Assembly: GCF_902859725.1 (NCBI RefSeq)
Contig: NZ_CADIJP010000025.1
Coordinates: 1 to 64,000, forward strand
Direction: 5' to 3'
Length of the DNA: 64,000 nt
From: Achromobacter mucicolens
GTDB lineage: Bacteria; Pseudomonadota; Gammaproteobacteria; Burkholderiales; Burkholderiaceae_B
The translations under genes were made by a program, and so were the position numbers. Of this stretch, positions 18,273 to 26,438 are shown one piece after another. Every line of letters begins with the position of its first letter. Position 1 is the stretch's first letter. The notes under the pieces are model-generated. The model was given only the letters and a program-made list of their open reading frames with translations, did no database searches and was not told the origin of the DNA.

Positions 18273-19166
18273 CTAATGTGTGTGCGCCAGCCAGTCGTGC
18301 AGCGCCTGGACCGGCGCGCTCAAGGCCCCGCGGGGCGTGACGAACCACCAGCCGATGCGCGGGTCTTGCAGCACCGCGCCCGGCAGGGCTTGCACCAGCG
18401 CGCCGCTGGCCAGGTGCGAGGAGATCAGCCGCTCGCGGCCCATCGCCAGGCCCTGTCCGGCCAGCGCGGCTTCGACGACGATGTTGTAGTCGTGCAGACG
18501 CACCGTGCGGGCCGCACCCAGGTCGAATCCAAACTCGTGCGCCCACGCGTCCCATTCGAACTGATGCCGCGCGTGAGAGACCAGCAGCGGATGGCGCAGC
18601 AGATCGGCGGGCGTCTTCGGCCGCTTCCTGCCCGCGACCAGTGCGGGCGCGCATACGACAGACAGGCGTTCGGTCATCAGCAACGTGCTGCGCACGCCGG
18701 GCCAGCCGCCACGGCCATATCGGATCGCGGCGTCGACCTCTCCGCCCGCCACATCGGCCAACGCGATGTCGGGTTGCAGTTGCAGATCGATGTGAGGATG
18801 CGCGGCCGCAAAGGCGGGCAGGCGCGTCGCCAGCCAGCGCGTGGCGAACGACGCCAGCAATCCGATTCGCAGTGTGTAGCGCGCCGGCTCGGGCGCGCGC
18901 AATGCGTCGGTGCCCTGGCGCAGCAGTTCAAATGCCGCATGCACGCTGCGGAAATAGTTCTGGCCCGCTTCGGTCAGCGCCACGGCGCGTGTGCGCCGCT
19001 CGAAGAGCGCGACGCCCAGTTCTTTTTCCAGGCGCTGGATGTGATGGCTGATGGCGCTTTGCGTGACGAACAGATCTTCCGCGGCTTGCGAAAAGCTCAG
19101 CCGCCGCGCCGCCGCTTCGAAGGCGCGCAGGGAAACCAGGGGCGGCAGGGATCGCGACGAACGCAT
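18273..19166 (-). CDS. LysR family transcriptional regulator (GcvA-like)
   Basis: A 297-residue LysR regulator from ATG 19166. The helix-turn-helix is at about 10-65 (RAFEAAARRLSFSQAAEDLF followed by TQSAISHHIQRLE). The effector domain follows, with the GcvA-type LxP-DIALADVAGGEVDAAIRYG strand. The open frame extends upstream to 19289 but the added 41 residues resemble no family sequence. It is co-oriented with and 108 bp upstream of the RidA-aminotransferase pair, which it may regulate. Confidence 0.88.
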   Translation of the reverse strand: MRSSRSLPPLVSLRAFEAAARRLSFSQAAEDLFVTQSAISHHIQRLEKELGVALFERRTRAVALTEAGQNYFRSVHAAFELLRQGTDALRAPEPARYTLRIGLLASFATRWLATRLPAFAAAHPHIDLQLQPDIALADVAGGEVDAAIRYGRGGWPGVRSTLLMTERLSVVCAPALVAGRKRPKTPADLLRHPLLVSHARHQFEWDAWAHEFGFDLGAARTVRLHDYNIVVEAALAGQGLAMGRERLISSHLASGALVQALPGAVLQDPRIGWWFVTPRGALSAPVQALHDWLAHTH

Positions 19167-19276
19167 CGGTGTGCAGGGCGGGAAGGTGCGGACCCGGGCC
19201 ATGCTACGCGATGCACACGGCTTGGCAACCTGGGCGTTGACAACCCGGGCCTGGTCGCGACCCCGCGCGCCAATGC

Positions 19277-19308
19277 AAAAAGCCCGCAAACACGTTGCGG
19301 GCTTTTTT
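19277..19308 (-). terminator. Bidirectional-type terminator downstream of tRNA-Asn
   Basis: A perfect 10-bp stem (AAGCCCGCAA / TTGCGGGCTT, 19280-19289 with 19295-19304 region) is flanked by A-run and T-run. On the minus strand it sits 30 nt past the tRNA-Asn 3' end. Confidence 0.75.
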
Positions 19309-19334
19309 AAGGGTACTGCGGTACTGCAAATTCT

Positions 19335-19410
19335 TGGCTCCCCGAGCTGGGCTCGAACCAGCGACCTGCGGATTAACAGTCCGTCGCTCTACCGACTGAG
19401 CTATCGGGGA
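19335..19410 (-). tRNA. tRNA-Asn (GTT anticodon)
   Basis: 76 nt including encoded CCA. The acceptor stem TCCCCGA/TCGGGGA, D-loop AGCTCAGTCGGTAGAGC, anticodon loop CTGTTAA (GTT, Asn) and T-arm GGTTCGAGCCC are all intact. Confidence 0.97.
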
Positions 19411-19592
19411 ACAGGTAGAGGGGGCGAATTATGCACAAAAAATCGGAAGAATGCAAAGCGAGGCGGAAAATTGCGGTTTTGGCTGGTGAAGCCGGCCCTG
19501 TTTTTCAAGCTTGCCGTCATCCCGATCCCGTATCATGGCCCCCAAGAAGAAGGAAGGCTCGCAACCTCTCTCGTCTTTTCTGGGTTCACGTC

Positions 19593-20981
19593 ATGTCTTC
19601 GTTCGACATTCAATTGCTGCTCACCGCCCTGGTGAGCGTTCTGGTCCTGGTCGCGCTGATCGTCTCGCGTCTACGCATGCATCCGCTGCTGGCGCTCCTG
19701 ATCGTATCCATCGGCGTCGGCTTTGCAACCGGCATGGCCCCGGGCGCCATCGTCAAGAGCCTGACCGATGGCGCCGGCAAGACGCTGGGCGCCGTGGGCG
19801 TGGTGATCGCGCTGGGCGCCATGCTGGGCAAGATCCTCGCGGATTCGGGCACCACCGAACGCCTGGCCAACGCCATCCTGCGCCACACCTCTCCTCGCCT
19901 GATTCCGTGGGCGATGACGCTGGTGGCGTTCGTCATCGGCATCCCCATGTTCTTCGAAGTGGGCCTGGTGGTGATGCTGCCGCTGATCTTCAGCGTGGCG
20001 CGCAAGCTGGAAAGCCAGGCGCGCTTCAAGGGCTCGGCGTACGTGTACGTGGGCGTGCCGGTGATTTCCGCGCTGGCAGCCATGCACGGCATGGTGCCCC
20101 CGCATCCCGGCCCGCTGACCGCCATTGCCACGCTCAAGACCACGGTGGGCCCCACGATGATCTACGGCTTCATCGCGGCGCTGCCGGCCATGATCTTCGG
20201 CGGGCCGCTCTATGGCGCGTTCATCGCCCCGCGTATGACGACGCGGCCGGACGAGGCCCTGCTCGAGCAGTTCACTGCGTCTGCCGACAGCCCTGGCGGC
20301 ACTAACGCGCCCAGCGTCGGACTGGGCGTGCTGGTGGCGTTGCTGCCGGCCCTGCTGATGCTGGTCCACGCCGTGGCCGAAATGTTGCTGCCCAAGGACT
20401 CGAGCGTGACGCATGTAGCTGCGTTCCTCGGCAACCCCGTCGTCGCCATGCTGTTGGGCGTGCTGTTTGCGGCCGTGACGCTGGTCTTCCTGCGCGGCGG
20501 CGACGCGGAAAAGCTGCGTGGCGCGCTGGGCCAGAGCTTGAAGCCCATCGCCGGCATCATGCTCATCATCGCCGGCGGCGGCGCCTTCCAGCAGGTCCTG
20601 ACGAACGCCAAGGTCGGCGACGCCATCGTGCACCTGACACACCAGTTCGCTTTCCCGCCGCTGATCCTGGGCTGGCTGATCGCCATGCTGCTGTCGGTCT
20701 CCACCGGCTCGGCCACGGTCGGCATCGTCGGCGCGGCGGGTTTGCTGGCGCCGCTGGCTGGCGCGGACCCCACCCTGAATTTGCCGCTGCTAGCCCTGTC
20801 CATCGGCTGCGGTTCGCTGTTCTTCAACTACGCGAATCACGCGGGATTCTGGATGGTGAAGGAATCGTTCGGCATGACCATGGGCGAAGCCACGAAGACG
20901 ATTTCCGTGGTGCAGTCGATCGTGTCGGTGGTGGGGTTGGTGATGGTGCTGCTGTTTAATATGTTGCCGGCGCTGGGGTGA
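19593..20981 (+). CDS. GntP family permease (gluconate:H+ symporter type)
   Basis: A 462-residue inner-membrane permease of the GntP family (gluconate, fructuronate and related sugar acids). It is hydrophobic throughout with about 12-14 membrane segments. Family landmarks are GKILADSGTTERLANAIL near 88-105, the AAMHGMVPPHPGP motif near 165-177 and the SGSATVGIVGAAGL stretch in the C-terminal half. Start ATG 19593 is chosen because the first membrane helix begins there; the longer open frame starting at 19431 runs from tRNA-flanking DNA. There is no kinase or dehydrogenase next to it to fix the substrate. Confidence 0.9.
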   Translation: MSSFDIQLLLTALVSVLVLVALIVSRLRMHPLLALLIVSIGVGFATGMAPGAIVKSLTDGAGKTLGAVGVVIALGAMLGKILADSGTTERLANAILRHTSPRLIPWAMTLVAFVIGIPMFFEVGLVVMLPLIFSVARKLESQARFKGSAYVYVGVPVISALAAMHGMVPPHPGPLTAIATLKTTVGPTMIYGFIAALPAMIFGGPLYGAFIAPRMTTRPDEALLEQFTASADSPGGTNAPSVGLGVLVALLPALLMLVHAVAEMLLPKDSSVTHVAAFLGNPVVAMLLGVLFAAVTLVFLRGGDAEKLRGALGQSLKPIAGIMLIIAGGGAFQQVLTNAKVGDAIVHLTHQFAFPPLILGWLIAMLLSVSTGSATVGIVGAAGLLAPLAGADPTLNLPLLALSIGCGSLFFNYANHAGFWMVKESFGMTMGEATKTISVVQSIVSVVGLVMVLLFNMLPALG

Positions 20982-21065
20982 TGCGGGTGGGAGCGGATGC
21001 GCGTCAGGCGCGAGCCGCCTTTTCATGACTAACGCTGGGGGTCATGGATGAACCCCGGGCGCGAC

Positions 21066-21476
21066 TCAGCGCTTGGACGCGGGCTCGCAGGGTGGGCTCG
21101 GCTCGGTAAAGCGATCAAGAAATCCGTGGCGCGTCACTATCCGCTCAATTTTCGCGCCAGGCCCGATGCAGACGTCGATTCGCCTGAATGGTTTGGTGAT
21201 TTCCAGCGAGTCAGTGCCTTGGCTGGGAAATGTCAGCAGCAGCCACATGTCGGGCTTTGGAAACATGGCCGTGTATTGGGCCGACGTCTCGCCCGGGCTC
21301 ATACCAAATTTCGCCGTGTTGTCGTTGTCGTTAAAAAAAACGCCAATTCGATCCGTCGCCCGCTCGGAGTAGTGCAACACCACGATCGGCGAGAACGTGC
21401 CCCACAACGCTATGCAACTCCAAAGCACCGCAAGAATTCCGACGATAACTCCGAAGAATTTGAGTAAGAAGCGCAT
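21066..21476 (-). CDS. Putative membrane-anchored immunity protein for the PAAR/Ntox44 toxin
   Basis: A 136-residue protein of no recognised family. Residues 4-27 are a strong hydrophobic segment (signal anchor or uncleaved signal), followed by a soluble domain of about 105 residues that would face the periplasm. Its ATG overlaps the toxin stop codon by 1 bp (TAATG), so it is translationally coupled. That arrangement is the standard one for type VI effector-immunity pairs, and the membrane/periplasmic location suggests the toxin acts in the periplasm or envelope. Base composition is AT-richer than the neighbours. The immunity role is inferred only from position and topology. Confidence 0.7.
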   Translation of the reverse strand: MRFLLKFFGVIVGILAVLWSCIALWGTFSPIVVLHYSERATDRIGVFFNDNDNTAKFGMSPGETSAQYTAMFPKPDMWLLLTFPSQGTDSLEITKPFRRIDVCIGPGAKIERIVTRHGFLDRFTEPSPPCEPASKR

Positions 21477-22552
21477 TACGTCCCTTTGCGAACGCAGTTG
21501 TGGATCTCTTTGGCGTGATGCTCATCATTCCCCCAAGGTAACGGTACGGACTCAATGAATTGCAGGAGAGTTGCTGTCGTCAGTTCGTGGGGTCTGGCCC
21601 GATCATAAAGATTGCAGCCCAACTTGATCGAAACATGATCTTGCACATCGTCAGCGCTGGCAGGCCAGGGCCCGTTTTCCGGATGGTTTTGCATGGTTGG
21701 CCATCGCGTTTCCTTCAGGGCATTGTAGGTGTCCAAAAGCGCCTGTGCGATGCCTGCCGAATTGATGAGTTCGGCACTATCAAAGCCGAGCGCAACGCCC
21801 ACGTATCCATAATGGATGTTGGACCAGATGTCATAGTAATAGTCAAAAGAGCCGTACTTCTGCCAACCTTTGTTGAGGCGGGGACCGAGCATTCGCCGCA
21901 AAATGGACTTGTGGTCCCAGGGGCGACTTGGGCCGATGATGTCGGCAAAAAGCATGTACGCGGAAAGCTGCTGTTCAACCTTCCTCTCGATGTAGGTTTT
22001 ACGCGCTGACAGCCTGAGATACCAAGGTGCATTTTCCAGTTCTTTGTAATACGCCCTGATGTCATAGTGGTTGGCGTCATGGATCTGCCGACCGCGAATG
22101 GAAAATGGATTGGTCTTCATCTCACGGACGATGTACTCGGCCAGCTGTATTGCCGTGTCAGGGTGATCACAGCCGGTACGTTGGTGTTCGTTGGAGAGCC
22201 TCTGCCCCGACAATGCCTGACCTGTCAGCGAGCTTTCCGTGGATGCGCTACCGTCGACCGATGCACTAACGATGCCACCCGGATCTAGGTACACAACCGC
22301 AAAAGTTTGACTCGCGATCAGCGAAGCGCCGCATGACGTTTTCATGCCGTCGACTGCAACAAAGCTATCGTCGATAGCGAAAGTGGCGACACCTTCGGCG
22401 ATGGGAAAAACGCCCTCGCAGCGAGGGCAAGTCACCATGTGCCCCATTCCCGCAGCGGCACGGCCAAGAACGTCATAGGAGGAGAACCCCTCCGTCACCG
22501 TCCCTCCATGCGTGGTCTTGTCGCCTACACGAACAATCGGGCGGCCATTCAT
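21476..22552 (-). CDS. PAAR-domain type VI effector with C-terminal Ntox44-like toxin domain
   Basis: A 358-residue protein. Residues 1-95 form a PAAR domain (GRPIVRVGDKTTHGG start, CPRC at 42-45, DGMKTSCGASLIAS at 68-80), which caps the VgrG spike of type VI secretion. Residues 130-340 match polymorphic toxin type 44 as I know it: EYIVREM (139-145), PWDHK (211-215), YDIWSNIHYGYVG (240-252) and DDVQDH…IKLGCNLY (301-316). Start ATG 22552 has AAGGAT 6 nt upstream; the open frame running back to 22765 only reads through tRNA-Thr. No hcp, vgrG or sheath genes are nearby, so it is an orphan module. The toxin's biochemical activity is not established. Confidence 0.82.
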   Translation of the reverse strand: MNGRPIVRVGDKTTHGGTVTEGFSSYDVLGRAAAGMGHMVTCPRCEGVFPIAEGVATFAIDDSFVAVDGMKTSCGASLIASQTFAVVYLDPGGIVSASVDGSASTESSLTGQALSGQRLSNEHQRTGCDHPDTAIQLAEYIVREMKTNPFSIRGRQIHDANHYDIRAYYKELENAPWYLRLSARKTYIERKVEQQLSAYMLFADIIGPSRPWDHKSILRRMLGPRLNKGWQKYGSFDYYYDIWSNIHYGYVGVALGFDSAELINSAGIAQALLDTYNALKETRWPTMQNHPENGPWPASADDVQDHVSIKLGCNLYDRARPHELTTATLLQFIESVPLPWGNDEHHAKEIHNCVRKGT

Positions 22553-22675
22553 GATTAATCCTTCGGGATTCGCAGAGCGCTTAGAACAACACTGCGTCGA
22601 ACGTCGGACAATCAGAAGAATTTGGAAAACGCATCGAAGGCGGGCCGCCGGCCAATGGGGCGGCTGCCCCACTGC

Positions 22676-22709
22676 AAAAAAAAGGCCGATCCACAAGGAA
22701 TCGGCCTTT
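22676..22709 (-). terminator. Terminator downstream of tRNA-Thr
   Basis: A 10-bp stem AAAGGCCGAT / ATCGGCCTTT (22681-22690 with 22700-22709), flanked by a run of A on the left, which reads as a T-run on the minus strand 18 nt past the tRNA. Confidence 0.8.
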
Positions 22710-22726
22710 TTGCTGGGGTATTTCTC

Positions 22727-22802
22727 TGGTGCCGGTGAAAGGAATCGAACCCTCGACCTTCTCATTACAAGTGAGCTGCTCTACCAACTGAGCTACACCG
22801 GC
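22727..22802 (-). tRNA. tRNA-Thr (TGT anticodon)
   Basis: 76 nt including encoded CCA. The acceptor stem GCCGGTG/CACCGGC, D-arm AGCTCAGTTGGTAGAGC, anticodon loop CTTGTAA (TGT, Thr) and T-arm GGTTCGATTCC are complete. It borders the AT-richer toxin island. Confidence 0.97.
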
Positions 22803-22870
22803 GATGCGTGCCGGGGCACGCGCAGGGACTGCATTGTAATGAAAAAAATGCAGCCCCTCTCGTGGGGTCG

Positions 22871-23323
22871 TTATTTGACGATGGTCAGGCGCGGGCGCTT
22901 GGGTTCGTCGTCGTCGCCGTCGTCGTCGCCAGGGGCGGGATTGGCGTCAGAGCCTTCCGGGGCGGCAGGGGCCGGCGAGGCGCCCTGGGCGCCGGCTTCG
23001 GGCGGCTCGTAGGGCTGGACCTCGAAGCCCATGCCGGCGCCGGTTTCGCGCGCATAGATGGCGCTGACGGCGCCCACGGGAACGTAGACGTTTTCGGTCA
23101 CGCCGCTGAAGCGGGCCTGGAATTCAATGAATTCGTTGCCCAGCACCAGACGGTTGGTGGCCAGCGTGCCCACGTTCAGCGTGATCTGGCCGTCGCGCAC
23201 GTGGGCGACGGGCACCATGGTGTGCTCGTCGACCTGCACGGTGATATACGGCGTGTAGCCGTTATCGGTGCACCATTCGTGCAGTGCGCGGATCAGATAC
23301 GGTTTGGTCGAAGTTTCACCCAT
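22871..23323 (-). CDS. sspB: ClpXP protease specificity-enhancing factor SspB
   Basis: A 150-residue adaptor that delivers ssrA-tagged proteins to ClpXP. Residues 1-100 are the substrate-binding domain (KPYLIRALHEWCTDNGYTPY, VGTLATNRLVLGNEFIEFQARFSG). An acidic, Pro/Ala-rich linker with a run of Asp follows. The extreme C-terminus RPRLTIVK is the ClpX-binding tail, equivalent to the E. coli XB motif. It lies 13 bp after sspA, the usual pair. Confidence 0.95.
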   Translation of the reverse strand: MGETSTKPYLIRALHEWCTDNGYTPYITVQVDEHTMVPVAHVRDGQITLNVGTLATNRLVLGNEFIEFQARFSGVTENVYVPVGAVSAIYARETGAGMGFEVQPYEPPEAGAQGASPAPAAPEGSDANPAPGDDDGDDDEPKRPRLTIVK

Positions 23324-23336
23324 TACACAACCAGCC

Positions 23337-23948
23337 TTAGCGACGCATCACTTTTTCCGAAGGCGTCAGCGCTTCGATGTAGGCCGGGCGCGAGAAGATG
23401 CGTTCGGCGTACTTTTGCAGCGGAGCCGCATTCTTGGGCAGTTCGATGCCGTAGTGGTCCAGGCGCCAGAGCAGCGGTGCGACGGCCACGTCGAGCATGG
23501 AGAATTCCTCGCCCAGCATGTACTTGTTCTTGAGCAGCATCGGGGCCAACTGGGCCAGACGGTCGCGGATGTTCTGGCGAGCGTTGGCGAGCTTCTTTTC
23601 GTCGGGCTTGGCGCTGCGGTCTTCCAGCGTCGAGACGTGAACGAAGAGTTCCTTCTCGAAGTTGTAGAGGAACAGACGCGTGCGGGCGCGCATGACCGGG
23701 TCGGCGGGCATGAGCTGCGGGTGCGGGAAGCGCTCGTCGATGTACTCGTTGATGATGTTCGACTCGTACAGAACCAGGTCGCGTTCGACCAGAATGGGCA
23801 CTTGACCGTACGGGTTCATCACCGAGATGTCTTCGGGCTTGTTGTACAGGTCGATGTCGCGGATCTCGAAATCCATACCCTTTTCGAACAACACGAAGCG
23901 GCAGCGTTGCGAAAACGGACACGTGGTTCCGGAATAGAGCACCATCAT
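23337..23948 (-). CDS. sspA: Stringent starvation protein A (GST-fold RNA polymerase-associated protein)
   Basis: A 203-residue protein with a thioredoxin-like N-terminal domain (TTCPFSQRCRFVLFEKGM near 8-25, cis-Pro region QVPILVERDLVLYESNIINEYI) and an all-helical C-terminal GST domain. SspA associates with RNA polymerase in stationary phase and starvation; as in other SspA proteins, the GST catalytic residues are not expected to work. It is upstream of sspB and downstream of the cytochrome bc1 operon, from which a hairpin terminator separates it. Confidence 0.95.
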   Translation of the reverse strand: MMVLYSGTTCPFSQRCRFVLFEKGMDFEIRDIDLYNKPEDISVMNPYGQVPILVERDLVLYESNIINEYIDERFPHPQLMPADPVMRARTRLFLYNFEKELFVHVSTLEDRSAKPDEKKLANARQNIRDRLAQLAPMLLKNKYMLGEEFSMLDVAVAPLLWRLDHYGIELPKNAAPLQKYAERIFSRPAYIEALTPSEKVMRR

Positions 23949-23962
23949 GGCGGTAAGTCCTT

Positions 23963-24008
23963 TATTGAAAAACGAAAGGCCAGCGCCTAAATCTAGCAGG
24001 CGCTGGCC
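23963..24008 (-). terminator. Terminator after the petABC operon
   Basis: A perfect 11-bp stem GGCCAGCGCCT / AGGCGCTGGCC (23978-23988 with 23998-24008). On the minus strand it is followed by TTTCGTTTTTCAATAAAGG, a T-rich tail that runs into the sspA leader. Confidence 0.8.
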
Positions 24009-24099
24009 CCAATTGCCAGGCAGGATAGGCGTACGGCCCTATCCGCCTCTTCCGTCCCCGATAGACGGGGTGGCTGGGGAACCTGGCGGGGCGTTACGG

Positions 24100-24951
24100 T
24101 TAGCGCACGTGTTTCCAGTACGAGGCATTCAAGCGCCACGTAACAAAGAAGAACAGGAGCAGGAACAACATGACGCCGACGCCGATGCGGACACGCAGTG
24201 TCTGGACGGGCTCGGCCATCCAGGACATGAATGCGGTCAGATCAGCGACGTCGTTGTCGTATGTTGCGGTTTGGGCCGGGTTGGCGGCCTTGAATTTGGC
24301 ATCGAAGGTGGCATGGCCATGGTGATTGGCTAACGGCTCGGCCTTCACCGTGGCAAAACCCTGTGCATCGTACACCGTTGTGACGCGTTCCCAGGTTTTG
24401 GGGGCGCCGTCCTTGCCTTCGACCTCGTGGACAGCGACCGTGGTCAGCTCGCGCGGACCCTGTTCCTGCCAGAGGGCATGCGGCATGCCGACCGACGGAA
24501 AGACCAGGTTGTTCCAGCCCGTGGCGCGCGACGTGTCGCGGTAGAAGGTGCGCAGGTAGGTGTACAGATAGTCGGATCCCGAGGGGCCGGCGTTCACGGA
24601 TTTGGCGCGGGCGATCACGGACAAGTCCGGGGGCGTCGTGCCAAACCAGGCCTTGGCGTCCTTTGGCGTCATGGCGACGTGCATCATGTCGCCAATCTTT
24701 TCGCCGGTGAACAGCAGGCTTTCCTTGATCTGCTGGTCAGTCAGACCGATGTCCCTGAGCTTGTTGTAGCGCATCGACGACGCGCTATGACAGTTCAGGC
24801 AGTAGTTGACGAACAGCTTGGCGCCGTTTTGCAGCGACGCCATGTCGTTGACGCGGTAAGGCGCCTTGTCCAGCGGATAGCCGCCCCCGGCGGCAAAGGT
24901 AGCGGTACACGTGAGCATCAAGGCCACGGCACCAATCAGCTTCTTGATCAT
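24100..24951 (-). CDS. petC: Ubiquinol-cytochrome c reductase, cytochrome c1 subunit
   Basis: A 283-residue haem protein of the bc1 complex. It has a Sec signal peptide (cleavage near 20), the haem-attachment motif CLNCH at 51-55 and a C-terminal membrane anchor (about 250-272). It takes electrons from the Rieske centre and passes them to soluble cytochrome c in the periplasm. It is the last gene of petABC, 24 bp after cytochrome b. Confidence 0.96.
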   Translation of the reverse strand: MIKKLIGAVALMLTCTATFAAGGGYPLDKAPYRVNDMASLQNGAKLFVNYCLNCHSASSMRYNKLRDIGLTDQQIKESLLFTGEKIGDMMHVAMTPKDAKAWFGTTPPDLSVIARAKSVNAGPSGSDYLYTYLRTFYRDTSRATGWNNLVFPSVGMPHALWQEQGPRELTTVAVHEVEGKDGAPKTWERVTTVYDAQGFATVKAEPLANHHGHATFDAKFKAANPAQTATYDNDVADLTAFMSWMAEPVQTLRVRIGVGVMLFLLLFFFVTWRLNASYWKHVR

Positions 24952-24975
24952 GGTTAGTCCGTTATTCTCGTTGGC

Positions 24976-26364
24976 TCAGTGGGCGTGGAACGTGACGCGG
25001 TCGGGCACTTGCTTGAAGGTGCCCAGGCGGCTCCATACCGGCATCAGAAAGAAGAAAGCCAGGTACAGCAGCGTGCCGATCTGCGACGTCAGGTTCAACG
25101 GCGGACTGGGCGGCTGAGTACCGATGTAGCCGAGCACCAGGAAGTTGACCATGAAGATGCCGTAGATCCACTTGTGCCACGTGGGGCGGTAGCGGATGGA
25201 CTTGACCGGCGAATGATCCAGCCAGGGCAGGAAGAACAGGATGACGACCGTGCCGCCCATGGCCACCACGCCCCAGAACTTGGCGTCGATGACGCGCAGC
25301 AGCACGGCGACGACGATAAGGATGCCGGGGACGGCGATGCGCATGAAGCCCTTCAGGTTGCTCTTGGCAAACAGCACGATGGCGCCCAGCACCGACGCGC
25401 CCGCCAGCACCCACGTGAATTCATCGGTGGTGGCACGAAGCATCGAGTAGAACGGCGTGAAGTACCAGACCGGCGCAATGTGCGGAGGCGTCTTCAGCGA
25501 GTCAGCGGGAATGAAGTTGTTGAACTCGAGGAAGTACCCGCCCATTTCCGGAGCGAAGAACACGATGGCCGCGAACACCAGCAGGAAGCCCGCCACGCCC
25601 ACCAGGTCATGCACCGAGTAGAACGGATGGAACGGGATGCCGTCTTTCGGGCGGCCGTACTTGTCCTTCGGGCCCTGCTTGATCTCGACGCCGTCCGGGT
25701 TGTTGGAGCCGACTTCGTGCAGCGCCACCAGGTGCGCGGCGACCAGGCCGATCAACACCAGCGGAATGGCGATGACGTGGAAGGCGAAGAAGCGGTTCAG
25801 CGTGGCGTCGGACACGACGTAGTCGCCGCGGATCCAGATGGACAGTTCAGGGCCGATGAACGGGATGGCCGCGAACAGGTTCACGATCACCTGGGCGCCC
25901 CAATACGACATCTGGCCCCACGGCAGCAGGTAGCCGAAGAATGCTTCGGCCATCAGACAGAGGAAGATCGCAACGCCGAAGATCCACACCAGTTCGCGGG
26001 GCTTGCGGTAGGAACCGTAGAGCAGGCCGCGCAGCATGTGCAGGTACACGACGACGAAGAACATCGAGGCGCCGGTCGAGTGCATGTAGCGCACCAGCCA
26101 GCCCCACGGGACTTCGCGCATGATGTATTCGACGGACTGGAACGCGCGCTCGGCGTCCGGCTTGTAGTGCATGACCAGGAAGATGCCGGTCACGATTTGC
26201 AGCACCAGCACCAGAAGCGCCAGCGAGCCAAAGAAATACCAGAAGTTGAAATTCTTGGGTGCGTAATACTCGGACAGATGGGCTTTCCAGGTGGAGGTCA
26301 CCGGAAAGCGCCGGTCCAGCCAGCCCAACAGGCCTGTCGTCTCGACGGTTTTCTCGCCAGCCAT
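24976..26364 (-). CDS. petB: Ubiquinol-cytochrome c reductase, cytochrome b subunit
   Basis: A 462-residue integral membrane subunit with about eight or nine helices, carrying the haem-ligand histidines (VRYMHSTGASMFF and LRGLLYGSYRKPREL region; FAFHVIAIPLVLIGLVAAHLVALH region). The ubiquinol-site loop reads PVWY rather than the mitochondrial PEWY, a variant usual in beta/gammaproteobacteria. It carries the Q-cycle quinone sites. It is the middle gene of petABC. Confidence 0.96.
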   Translation of the reverse strand: MAGEKTVETTGLLGWLDRRFPVTSTWKAHLSEYYAPKNFNFWYFFGSLALLVLVLQIVTGIFLVMHYKPDAERAFQSVEYIMREVPWGWLVRYMHSTGASMFFVVVYLHMLRGLLYGSYRKPRELVWIFGVAIFLCLMAEAFFGYLLPWGQMSYWGAQVIVNLFAAIPFIGPELSIWIRGDYVVSDATLNRFFAFHVIAIPLVLIGLVAAHLVALHEVGSNNPDGVEIKQGPKDKYGRPKDGIPFHPFYSVHDLVGVAGFLLVFAAIVFFAPEMGGYFLEFNNFIPADSLKTPPHIAPVWYFTPFYSMLRATTDEFTWVLAGASVLGAIVLFAKSNLKGFMRIAVPGILIVVAVLLRVIDAKFWGVVAMGGTVVILFFLPWLDHSPVKSIRYRPTWHKWIYGIFMVNFLVLGYIGTQPPSPPLNLTSQIGTLLYLAFFFLMPVWSRLGTFKQVPDRVTFHAH

Positions 26365-26438
26365 GTAACGGCTCCTTCTCTAATACGTGGCGTATTGTTT
26401 TTACTTACGTAGATCGGGAAAAAAGCGCGACGCGAGCG

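Noticed and set aside
22553-22765. N-terminal extension of the PAAR protein back to 22765
   Set aside because: It translates the tRNA-Thr gene and its terminator. ATG 22552 has a good ribosome site and begins the PAAR domain.
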